Positions 25,855 to 33,726 of a stretch of DNA of 64,000 nucleotides are shown here, piece after piece (positions within the stretch are counted from its first letter, which is position 1; each line of letters begins with the position of its first letter). A model generated the notes under the pieces. That model was not told the DNA's origin. It did no database searches and worked only from the letters and a program-made list of their open reading frames with translations. This stretch comes from AV40 sp035568175 (GTDB taxonomy: Bacteria > Verrucomicrobiota > Verrucomicrobiia > Chthoniobacterales > UBA10450). The stretch is taken from NCBI GenBank assembly GCA_035568175.1, contig DATMON010000008.1, forward strand, positions 121,228 to 185,227, given 5' to 3'. Both the position numbers and the translations under genes were made by a program.

Positions 25855-26976
25855 ATGGCGTCTCTTTCCTTTGTTTCCGGGTCGCGGACCGACAAGAGCT
25901 TTCAAGTCGGGCTTATCCTGGTCGTCCTTTTTGCGGTGGCGGAGTTTTTCGCGGCGAGCTTTCATTATATCAGCCGGATGCGTCCGGCACAGACAACGGT
26001 CGCCGCTCCGCGGGCGGTGCCAGCGCCGCTTCCATCCGTCGCCCCGTCCGCGCCACCGGTCGCCTTAACGGTTGCTTCTCCGAACGCGGCCCTGACTCCG
26101 GCAACATCGACAGTCTCCGTGGCGGATCGATTGCGAAAGCAAGCCGACGCCGCCCGGGAAAGTGGCGACACGGTGAGCGCGCTCGCACGGTTGCAAGACG
26201 CTTCACAGCGCGATCCGAAAAATGCCGAAGTGCTGGCGGAAATGGCCATGATTTACGAATCGATCCAGAATTTCGAGAGGTCGGCCGATACCTGGCGCAG
26301 AGTCGAGCAGATCGGTCCGTCCGCTGGACCGCTCTACGAATTGGCGGACATGAAATTGAAAAACGGCGTCCCGGCGGCTCCGGGCCCGACCGCCGGTTCA
26401 GCGCTTGATACCGGAAAACCTGCTTCTGCTCTTGATGCAACGAGCGTGCGCAGTTCTGGCGAAGGAATTCCGGCCGGTTCGACCCTCGGTATTACCGAGG
26501 TAACCGCGTCGGAAACACCGGACCCGGACTCGGAAACGAACCTGATGTTGCGAATCGCCGTCAAGAAACGGCCGAATACGGTGATCGATCACACCAAGGT
26601 GAAGATCCAGGTCTTTTTCTATGACACGGTCGGCGATAACGACATCAAGCTGACCGACGCCGACGTCAGCTATGAATGGCTCACTCCCAATCACGATTGG
26701 GCCGACGGCAACAGCGAAACACTGGCCGTGACGTACATTCGCCCGAAATCAAAAGCCAAATCGGCGGAGTCGGACCTGGCGGCCGCGGCCGCGGCGGTTA
26801 ATCCGGCCAAAAAAGGCAAGCCGATAAAGGCCAGTCCGCCGCCTGAGGCCGGTTCGCGCAAATATCTTGGTTACATCGTACGCGTTTATTATATTGATCA
26901 GCTCCAGGACAAACGCGCCGAACCGACCAGACTCTTGACTCTTTTCCCCGCGCCCAACACCGCTCCCCCGCAGTAA
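25855..26976 (+). CDS. Membrane-anchored protein with TPR-like region
   Basis: 373 residues: one transmembrane helix (VGLILVVLFAVAEFFAA), a Pro/Ala-rich linker, TPR-like helices (VADRLRKQADAARESGDTVSALARLQDASQRDPKNAEVL), then a beta-rich C-terminal domain. It is conserved in pattern with VKIQVFFYDTV and YLGYIVRVYYIDQLQDKRAEP. Function unknown. Its stop overlaps the next ATG by one base (TAATG), so it is translated together with the DUF4388 protein. Confidence 0.65.
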   Translation: MASLSFVSGSRTDKSFQVGLILVVLFAVAEFFAASFHYISRMRPAQTTVAAPRAVPAPLPSVAPSAPPVALTVASPNAALTPATSTVSVADRLRKQADAARESGDTVSALARLQDASQRDPKNAEVLAEMAMIYESIQNFERSADTWRRVEQIGPSAGPLYELADMKLKNGVPAAPGPTAGSALDTGKPASALDATSVRSSGEGIPAGSTLGITEVTASETPDPDSETNLMLRIAVKKRPNTVIDHTKVKIQVFFYDTVGDNDIKLTDADVSYEWLTPNHDWADGNSETLAVTYIRPKSKAKSAESDLAAAAAAVNPAKKGKPIKASPPPEAGSRKYLGYIVRVYYIDQLQDKRAEPTRLLTLFPAPNTAPPQ

Positions 26977-27647
26977 TGCAATTGCTCATCGTGCACCGCG
27001 ACGCTGAAATGGGGGAGGCGCTGGTGCAAATGGTGAAAAGTTACACCCGCCACCAATGCGAGCTCGTCGGGAGCGATATCGCGGCGTTGGATTGGGCGCG
27101 GCGTCATCAGCAATGTAATCTTCTCCTGACGCAACTCGGAGCCGACGGGATCGACGGGCTCGCGCTCGGATCATCGCTCAGTGAAATTTTTCCGGCGGTG
27201 CAGGTTTTGTTTTTTCCAAATTACCCGGCTGCTGGACGGCGACTGGAAATTGCCGAGACCAAAGTTTTCCCGGAACCAATCGATGGAGACGATTTGCTGG
27301 CTGCAATCGAGCGCGCCGGGAATGCGCCCGATCTTTTCCACGTGGTCGATGTTTTGCAGATGTGCTGTCTCAGCCGGCGCCACGGCGCCCTTCAACTAGT
27401 TAAGGATACAAAGAGTGGTCTCGTCTTTCTTCGCGGCGGGGAAATCGTGCATGCCGAAACAACGACCGCGCGCGGGCGCGACGCGCTGCTCGAAATGGTA
27501 AGCTGGGAGTTTATCGAATTCGCTTACGAACGCAGCGTGCGAGCTCCACTCGAGACGATCACCGCCGCGTGGCACGATATTTTGATCGACGTGATCGCGG
27601 CCTTGAAGCAAGAGAACTCGGTCAAGTCGCAGCGTCGATCTGCTTAG
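26976..27647 (+). CDS. Receiver-like plus DUF4388 domain protein
   Basis: 223 residues. The N-terminal half resembles a response-regulator fold without a convincing phospho-Asp (LLIVHRDAEMGEALVQMV; LLLTQLGADGIDGL). The C-terminal half, FHVVDVLQMCCLSRRHGALQLVKDTKSGLVFLRGGEIVHAETTTARGRDALLEM, is a clear DUF4388/PatA-type domain. Such domains are found in gliding, stress and cyst-related regulators. Overlaps the upstream gene by one base. Pseudo-receiver function is inferred. Confidence 0.75.
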   Translation: MQLLIVHRDAEMGEALVQMVKSYTRHQCELVGSDIAALDWARRHQQCNLLLTQLGADGIDGLALGSSLSEIFPAVQVLFFPNYPAAGRRLEIAETKVFPEPIDGDDLLAAIERAGNAPDLFHVVDVLQMCCLSRRHGALQLVKDTKSGLVFLRGGEIVHAETTTARGRDALLEMVSWEFIEFAYERSVRAPLETITAAWHDILIDVIAALKQENSVKSQRRSA

Positions 27648-27692
27648 CACTTTCCTATGCAACTGCGCGGGTTTGCGATAGTTTACATTTTC

Positions 27693-28565
27693 ATGAAGTT
27701 GCGTTGGACGCTGGTTTGTCTCTGCTTCATCGCCAGCACCGCCGTCGCGCAAATCCAGGTCGAGCTAAGGTTTCAGCGCTTGCAATATATCGCTTACGAG
27801 CCAGTCGTCGCTAACCTCGTGGTCACCAATCTCGCCGGACGGGACGTCGATCTTCGCGACGCTGACGGCCAGTCATGGTTCGGCTTTGAGGTCAGCGGAA
27901 ATGAAGGTCGCTCAATCGCTCCAATCTCAAATGTCGGGACTGAACCGCTCAAGCTCGCGGCCGGCAAACGCGTGACTCGCAAAATTAATTTGAGTCCGCT
28001 GTTTGGTGTCCACGATTTTGGGACATATCGTGTCCGCGCTCACATTTACTTTGCCGATCTGAATAAATTCTTTTATTCCCAAACCAAAGTTTTCGAAATC
28101 ACCGATGCCCGTCCGATCTGGCAAAAAACGGTGGGCGTGCCCGAAGGAGAGAGGATTTCCGGAAACGTGCGGACCTATTCGCTCATGACCAACCGTTTTC
28201 CCGATCACACTGCGCTCTATGTGCGGGTTGAAGACAAAGATAGCGGCATCGTTTACGCCACTTACTCGTTAGGCCAGGTCATTGCATTTGAAGACCCGCA
28301 GACGGAATTCGACCGCTCCAATCAGCTCCATCTTCTTTATTGCGCCGCTCCGCGCAATTGGTCCTACTCTCGCATCGGTTTAAATGGCGAACTTCTTTCA
28401 CGCGCCAGGTTTGCCGAAACCAAGACCAGACCGCGGCTTGTGCATACTGAAGACGGCGTGGTAAAAATTGCCGGCGGCATGATCGATACGCCGTTTACAC
28501 AAGCAACCCGAGACACCGCCCAAAAACTCTCCGCCCGACCGCCCAACGCACCAAAGGACGATTAA
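27693..28565 (+). CDS. Secreted protein of unknown function
   Basis: About 290 residues from ATG 27693, giving a standard signal peptide (LRWTLVCLCFIASTAVAQ). The mature chain looks like immunoglobulin-type beta sandwich: ANLVVTNLAGRDVDLRD, GTYRVRAHIYFADLNKFFYS. The pattern recalls intracellular proteinase-inhibitor or BsuPI-like folds. No catalytic motif seen. The preceding start at 27657 adds 12 residues that would disturb the signal peptide. It ends four bases before the amidase gene, so the two are likely cotranscribed. Confidence 0.6.
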   Translation: MKLRWTLVCLCFIASTAVAQIQVELRFQRLQYIAYEPVVANLVVTNLAGRDVDLRDADGQSWFGFEVSGNEGRSIAPISNVGTEPLKLAAGKRVTRKINLSPLFGVHDFGTYRVRAHIYFADLNKFFYSQTKVFEITDARPIWQKTVGVPEGERISGNVRTYSLMTNRFPDHTALYVRVEDKDSGIVYATYSLGQVIAFEDPQTEFDRSNQLHLLYCAAPRNWSYSRIGLNGELLSRARFAETKTRPRLVHTEDGVVKIAGGMIDTPFTQATRDTAQKLSARPPNAPKDD

Positions 28566-28568
28566 CGA

Positions 28569-29645
28569 ATGCGAAAACATTTTTTGCCGATCGGTTTGAT
28601 CTTGCTGGCGATTAACGCCTACGCCCTCCCCGCGCCCAGCACTCTGAACGAACGCGAAAAGCGGCTAAACGCGCCAACCCCCACTCCAACTCCACGCCAG
28701 CAAATACTGCAAGCACCACTAGCGCCGCAAACACGCTCTTCAATTCCGCGCCAGCAAACGCCGCAAACTCGCACGACGACGACAACGACGACGATACCAA
28801 CAACCCAGGCGGTTGCGGCGCAAGGCTCTCGTCCATCCACGACCGTTGTTATTGATGCCGGCCACGGCGGACACGACCGTGGCGGCATCGCGGGCCAACG
28901 CGTGGACGAGAAGACAATGAACCTCGATGTCGCGCAGCGTTTGAAAGCGGTGCTGCAATCGTACGGCTATCGCGTGGTGATGACGAGAGATAGCGACGTC
29001 TTTATTCCGCTGGGAACGCGCGTCGCCATCGCGAATTCTTATCGCGACGCGATTTTTGTTTGCGTCCACTTCAATGCTACGCCACGGCGTAGCGCAAGCG
29101 GCATTGAAACTTACTTCTACAGCTCGCAGAGTTTGCCACTCGCTTCCGCAATTCATTATTACGTCGCTGGTGGCGCACCGTCAGCAAATCGCGGTGTTCG
29201 CCGTCGCGGCTTTTACGTTTTGCGAAACACAAGAATTCCATCCGTGCTCGTGGAATGCGGCTTCCTTACCAACCCGAACGAAGCCCAATACGCGCTAAAT
29301 TCTGCGTATCGTCAAAAACTCGCCTTGGAAATTGCGCATGGAATCCAGAACCGTGCTTTGGTGTCGCGCTTCGCCGGCGCCACAAGAATCGTTTCCAGCT
29401 CCTCCTCCTCAGCGTTGGAACCGGAGACCGTGCCGCTGCAACCGTTTATCGATCAAACCCATTATCGCGATCCAGATCTGGTGCGCTCGAAGCATAGGCG
29501 AAGTTCCAAGAGTTCAACAAAATCGACATCGTCCAAGCGCAAGAAATCTTCCGATTCCGATTCGGATTCGGATTCGGATTCGGGCGCGCCGAAGAAGAGC
29601 TCGACCAAGAAAAAGAAATCGGCCCCGGCGAAAACGGAGGATTAG
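28569..29645 (+). CDS. N-acetylmuramoyl-L-alanine amidase (Amidase_3)
   Basis: 358 residues; signal peptide, a Thr/Pro-rich linker with a run of Thr codons (near residue 75), then the Amidase_3 domain (about 95-270). Zinc ligands are His in VIDAGHGGHD, Glu in DEKTMNLDVA and His in VCVHFNAT; the catalytic Glu is in VLVECGFLTNP. It cleaves the bond between MurNAc and L-Ala in peptidoglycan. The C-terminal tail carries a Ser/Asp repeat (alternating SD) and a Lys-rich end, encoded by tandem tccgat/tcggat units that may vary in number by slippage. Confidence 0.92.
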   Translation: MRKHFLPIGLILLAINAYALPAPSTLNEREKRLNAPTPTPTPRQQILQAPLAPQTRSSIPRQQTPQTRTTTTTTTIPTTQAVAAQGSRPSTTVVIDAGHGGHDRGGIAGQRVDEKTMNLDVAQRLKAVLQSYGYRVVMTRDSDVFIPLGTRVAIANSYRDAIFVCVHFNATPRRSASGIETYFYSSQSLPLASAIHYYVAGGAPSANRGVRRRGFYVLRNTRIPSVLVECGFLTNPNEAQYALNSAYRQKLALEIAHGIQNRALVSRFAGATRIVSSSSSSALEPETVPLQPFIDQTHYRDPDLVRSKHRRSSKSSTKSTSSKRKKSSDSDSDSDSDSGAPKKSSTKKKKSAPAKTED

Positions 29646-31139
29646 TTGGAATCGCCTGTGTTGAGCTCGGCCCAAATGCAAGCGGCGGAGCAGTCCGCCT
29701 TCGCGCGCGGGGTTAGCGTTGAAACGTTGATGGACCAGGCCGGCGCCGGAGTCGCCCGTGCCGTCCGGCAATTCTTCCCGAAACCGGCGACCTGCATCGT
29801 ATTCGCCGGCAAAGGACACAATGGCGGCGATGCTTTGGTGGCGGCAGAACAGTTGCAACGAGTCGGCTGGAAGATCGACATCCGTTTGCCGTTGGCGGAA
29901 ACAGAATGCAGCGAGCTAACGCAACAGAAACTGAAGGCGTTGCGCGATGCCACACCAAAGTCCAGCGATACGATCGATCGCGCACCGCACACGATTATCC
30001 TGGATGGTTTGCTCGGCACCGGCGCGAAATCATTTTTGCGCGAGCCGCTTCGCAGCGCCGCCCGCGAAATCAATCGCCTGCGTCGAGAAGAAAATGCATT
30101 TGTCTTCGCAGTCGATCTTCCGACCGGGCTCGACGCCGATTCGGGCGAAAATGATCCGGAAGATTCCGTCATCGCCGACTTCACGATCACGATTGGTTTC
30201 GTCAAGCATGGCCTGATCGTCGATTCCGCGCTCCATTTTGTCGGGCGAATTGAAATCGTTCCGCTTCCGGGGCTTTGGGTGGAAGCAGGGGCGCCGAACG
30301 AGCTGGCGACAAGCGCACATTCGCTAAATTTGCTTTTGCCTCGTCGAGAATTTAGCGCTTACAAAAATGAATTCGGTCGCGTCGGCGTGGTTGCGGGTTC
30401 GAAGGGTTTCGTAGGCGCAGCGTTGATGACGACGGAAGGCGCGTTGCGCGCCGGTGCCGGTTTGGTGGAGGTTTTTGTCCCGGAAGACATTTATGAGATC
30501 GTCGCCAGCGCCGCGCCGGTGGAAGCGATGGTCAAGCCCATTCGGCGCTATCGGGATCTGCTCGACGAAAAAGAGATCGATGTTTGGGCGCTCGGACCCG
30601 GTTTGGGAAAAGCGCGCGCTTCCGAAGTTTTGAACTTAATCGAGAACGCGTCGAAACCGATGGTTGTCGACGCGGATGGATTAAATATTCTCGCCGAGAA
30701 GATCGACATCCTGCGCAGCTGTCGCGGCCAGCGGCTGCTCACGCCGCATCCCGGCGAGATGAAACGATTGATGGAAGTTGGAAGAATGGCACGCGCCGGC
30801 ATCGCGCGAAATTTTTGTGATCAATTTCCAATTACGCTTTTGCTCAAAGGAAGTCGCACAATCGTTTGCCAGCGCGGAAAACCGATTAGCTACAACACCA
30901 CTGGCAATCCGGGAATGGCCAGCGGCGGAATGGGCGACGTTTTGACCGGCGTGTGCGCGGGTTTGGCCGGACGCGAATTGTCGATGTACGACGCGGGTCG
31001 CATCGGAGCGTGGACCTGCGGACGAGCCGCCGAGATGTCGATCTTTCAAAACGGTGCCAGCGAGGAATCATTGCTCGCCAGTGATGTGCTGGCGCATTTG
31101 GGTGCAGCATTCAACGAACTGCGCGATCCATCGGTCTAA
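29646..31139 (+). CDS. nnrD: Bifunctional NAD(P)H-hydrate epimerase / ADP-dependent dehydratase
   Basis: 497 residues, both repair activities fused. The N-terminal epimerase half shows CIVFAGKGHNGGDALVAAEQL and ILDGLLGTGAKS; the C-terminal dehydratase half has EFGRVGVVAGSKGFVGAALMTTEGALRAGAGLVEV and TTGNPGMASGGMGDVLTG. It repairs the R and S forms of hydrated NAD(P)H. The TTG start immediately follows the amidase stop with no gap. Two copies of the decamer are in codons for KID (29871 and 30709), and a third at 31036-31045 in codons for MSI. Confidence 0.95.
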   Translation: MESPVLSSAQMQAAEQSAFARGVSVETLMDQAGAGVARAVRQFFPKPATCIVFAGKGHNGGDALVAAEQLQRVGWKIDIRLPLAETECSELTQQKLKALRDATPKSSDTIDRAPHTIILDGLLGTGAKSFLREPLRSAAREINRLRREENAFVFAVDLPTGLDADSGENDPEDSVIADFTITIGFVKHGLIVDSALHFVGRIEIVPLPGLWVEAGAPNELATSAHSLNLLLPRREFSAYKNEFGRVGVVAGSKGFVGAALMTTEGALRAGAGLVEVFVPEDIYEIVASAAPVEAMVKPIRRYRDLLDEKEIDVWALGPGLGKARASEVLNLIENASKPMVVDADGLNILAEKIDILRSCRGQRLLTPHPGEMKRLMEVGRMARAGIARNFCDQFPITLLLKGSRTIVCQRGKPISYNTTGNPGMASGGMGDVLTGVCAGLAGRELSMYDAGRIGAWTCGRAAEMSIFQNGASEESLLASDVLAHLGAAFNELRDPSV

Positions 31140-31191
31140 ATTGTCGCCCGTCGAAGATTGAGGTCCGGGCAAACTCGATGCAAGCTGCGTG

Positions 31192-32055
31192 ATGGATGTC
31201 CCGCCTGAAACCGCGTCATTCGACGCACAACACCCATCGCAACAGAATTGGTGGAGTCGTCTGAAGAAAGCGCTCGGCCCGGTCGCGGTCGTCGGCGTCG
31301 TGATCGCGAAATTTCTTGCGAAGCTGAAATTCTTCATCCTCCCCGCGCTCAAGTTCGTCCCGATCCTGCTCAAATCAGGCGGCACGATGCTCATTTCGAT
31401 TTGGGCCTACGCACTTTTCTTCGGCTGGCCATTCGCCGTCGGATTCGTGCTGTTGATGTTTGTGCACGAATGCGGCCACTTGATCGTTGCGAAGAAATTC
31501 GGACTGCCAGTGAGCGCTCCAGTGTTCATTCCGTTCATGGGCGCATTCATTCTCCTGAAGGACCAACCGAGTAATGCGTGGATGGAAGCGTGTGTGGGAA
31601 TTGGCGGGCCGATATTGGGATCTCTGGGCGCGCTGGCTTGCAATTCGTTAGGCGAAATCTTCAACATGCCGCTTTTAATCGCTCTGGCCTCGACCGGCTA
31701 TTTGTTAAACCTGTTCAACTTAATGCCAGTCGGCTTTCTTGACGGCGGCCGAATTGTAACGGCGCTGTCGCGCTGGCTCTGGTTGCCGGGCTTTGCGATG
31801 CTGCTTTGGTTCGGCTGGAAATTTCCGAACTTTATTGTCTGGCTGATCGTGATTGCATCGCTGCCGCGCATTTTTTCACTATTCCGGAAGCGAACCGAGG
31901 AAGAGCGACGTTATTATGAAGTCACACCGGCGCAGCGCTGGACGATGTCGATCTTGTATTTTGGTCTGATCGCGGCCCTCGCGCTCGGAATGTATACGGC
32001 GCACAACGAATTAAGTGATCATCCGGCCCGCCGTCATGGTGTGATTGTGCAATAG
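31192..32055 (+). CDS. Site-2 protease-like M50 metallopeptidase
   Basis: About 287 residues, polytopic. The zinc motif HECGHLIVAKKFG (HExxH) and the second site NLMPVGFLDGGRIV (a NxxPxxxxDG pattern) are present. No PDZ domain is seen, so it is the compact SpoIVFB-like type rather than RseP. Such proteases cut within the membrane and release transcription factors. ATG 31192 is preferred over GTG 31189, which adds one residue. The substrate is unknown. The decamer at 31946-31955 lies in its 3' part, in codons for MSIL. Confidence 0.88.
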   Translation: MDVPPETASFDAQHPSQQNWWSRLKKALGPVAVVGVVIAKFLAKLKFFILPALKFVPILLKSGGTMLISIWAYALFFGWPFAVGFVLLMFVHECGHLIVAKKFGLPVSAPVFIPFMGAFILLKDQPSNAWMEACVGIGGPILGSLGALACNSLGEIFNMPLLIALASTGYLLNLFNLMPVGFLDGGRIVTALSRWLWLPGFAMLLWFGWKFPNFIVWLIVIASLPRIFSLFRKRTEEERRYYEVTPAQRWTMSILYFGLIAALALGMYTAHNELSDHPARRHGVIVQ

Positions 32056-33726
32056 TCAGCGCGCTGCGCCGGCGGCGAAGACTTTTTCCGGCTTGAGACC
32101 GATTCGGCGCACAATATTGACGAACCGCTTATCGGGACGAAGCGGCGCGAATTCGGGCGCAATGCCGACGAAATGGAGCGATGAAGATCGCTCATCGCAC
32201 GCGCGCTCAAGTTCGCGGATTGCGTCATCGTGCGCACCGAGTTCCATCTGAACATGAGCAATCGCATCGCCGGGCGTATAACTCCCGCGACTCGTAATAG
32301 TCTTGGCCAGAATTTCGCGTGCTTCATCCGGTCGCTTCATCCGCGCATAAGTAATCGCCAGACCAAACGCCGGACGACCGCTGATGCTCTCCGCTTTCTC
32401 GTAAAGCGCAATCGCTTCGTCGTAGCGCCCCATCTCGCGATAAAACGCCGCCAGCAATGGCTCGCCATAAACAAATGCGGGATCCAACTGCAATGCGCGT
32501 TCACCGGCCTTTATCGCTTCATCGTATAAACCGAAGTAGCGGTAGAGCTCGCAAGCGGAGTTGTTCACCCAAAGTGACGCCGGATCAATGGTGGACGTCC
32601 GCTGCAAATAAATTAGCGCTTCGTCGCGGTCGCCGCGCGCAGCCCAAAACGCGGCTGAGAAATAATTGGAAGGCGTCGACTTTGGATCGAGCTCGACTGC
32701 GCGGTTAAATTCACGGGCGGCTCCGTCCATGTCCCAGTCGAGAATGCGCTTCGTTTCCGCCAGGTAGACATGCGCTTCCGCATCGTCGTTGTCGATGTTG
32801 AGAGCATTGATCGCGGCCTCGCGTACTTTTGCATAGGCTTCGAGCGGCGCGACGTAAGCATCCGCCAACCACAACCACGCCTTCGCCATCCCGGTCCAGG
32901 CGCGACCCAATTGCGGATCCTTCTCAAGCGCGCGCTCGAAATATTCCAGGCTTTTGCGCAAATCTTCTTCGCTTGTCCTGTCCGAATAAAACAGCCCGTG
33001 CAGGTAGACGTCGTAGGCAGCAGTGCTGCGCACGAGTCGGGATGCCAGCGGCGCTGAGATATCTAGCTTCAACTTCAAAGCATCGACGATGGCCCGCGTA
33101 ATTTCATCCTGGAGCGCAAAGATTCCCTGCATCTCACGCTCGAATGTTTCCGACCAAAGGGTGAAACCGTTACCGCAATGGGTCAGCTCAGCGCTGATCC
33201 GGACGCGATTTCCGTCGCGGCGCACACTGCCTTCGAGGACATGCTCCACGTTCAGCTTGTCCGCGATCTCCTTCAGGTCGGCTTTCTTGTCTTTAAACCA
33301 AAACGAGGACCGCCGCGCCGCGACGCGCAGTCCCTCAGTTTTCGCGAGCGCCGTTTGAATTTCTTCCGCGATGCCCTCGCCGAAATAATCGCGCTTTTCG
33401 CCGAGACTCAAATCCGTGAAAGGCAGGACTGCAATCGACCGATCGGTCGAGCTGACAGCCGGAACGATGTCGATCTTGTCTTTTATGTCCGGCGTGCGGA
33501 CGATTCCGTAGCGAGTGAGATCGAAAAACCACGAGAGTAAAAGCGCGAAGGGAAATCCGAGAATGATTATGAGGACAACGAGCCGAACGACCCAATTCGG
33601 AGTTTCAAACACCGGCAGGACCTGCGCGATCCCCTGAGCCAGCGCCCAGCCGCCAACTAAATAGCCAATGGCGACTTTGTAAACCTTGCGTCGCTTCAGT
33701 TCGGCGAAAAACGTTTTCAAGCTCAC
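32056..33726 (-). CDS. Membrane TolB-like (FlgO-type)/TPR protein
   Basis: About 556 residues: an N-terminal pair of membrane helices (YKVAIGYLVGGWALAQGIAQV; VVRLVVLIIILGFPFALLLSWFF), then a FlgO/TolB-like domain (SIAVLPFTDLSLGEKRDYFGEGIAEEIQTALAK through VEHVLEGSVRRDGNRVRISAEL), then many TPRs to the end. The GTG at 33726 overlaps the stop of the upstream cyclase gene (GTGA), so the two are coupled; the open frame to 33789 would overlap that gene more. It has no catalytic domain, and probably acts as a membrane adaptor. Confidence 0.82.
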   Translation of the reverse strand: MSLKTFFAELKRRKVYKVAIGYLVGGWALAQGIAQVLPVFETPNWVVRLVVLIIILGFPFALLLSWFFDLTRYGIVRTPDIKDKIDIVPAVSSTDRSIAVLPFTDLSLGEKRDYFGEGIAEEIQTALAKTEGLRVAARRSSFWFKDKKADLKEIADKLNVEHVLEGSVRRDGNRVRISAELTHCGNGFTLWSETFEREMQGIFALQDEITRAIVDALKLKLDISAPLASRLVRSTAAYDVYLHGLFYSDRTSEEDLRKSLEYFERALEKDPQLGRAWTGMAKAWLWLADAYVAPLEAYAKVREAAINALNIDNDDAEAHVYLAETKRILDWDMDGAAREFNRAVELDPKSTPSNYFSAAFWAARGDRDEALIYLQRTSTIDPASLWVNNSACELYRYFGLYDEAIKAGERALQLDPAFVYGEPLLAAFYREMGRYDEAIALYEKAESISGRPAFGLAITYARMKRPDEAREILAKTITSRGSYTPGDAIAHVQMELGAHDDAIRELERACDERSSSLHFVGIAPEFAPLRPDKRFVNIVRRIGLKPEKVFAAGAAR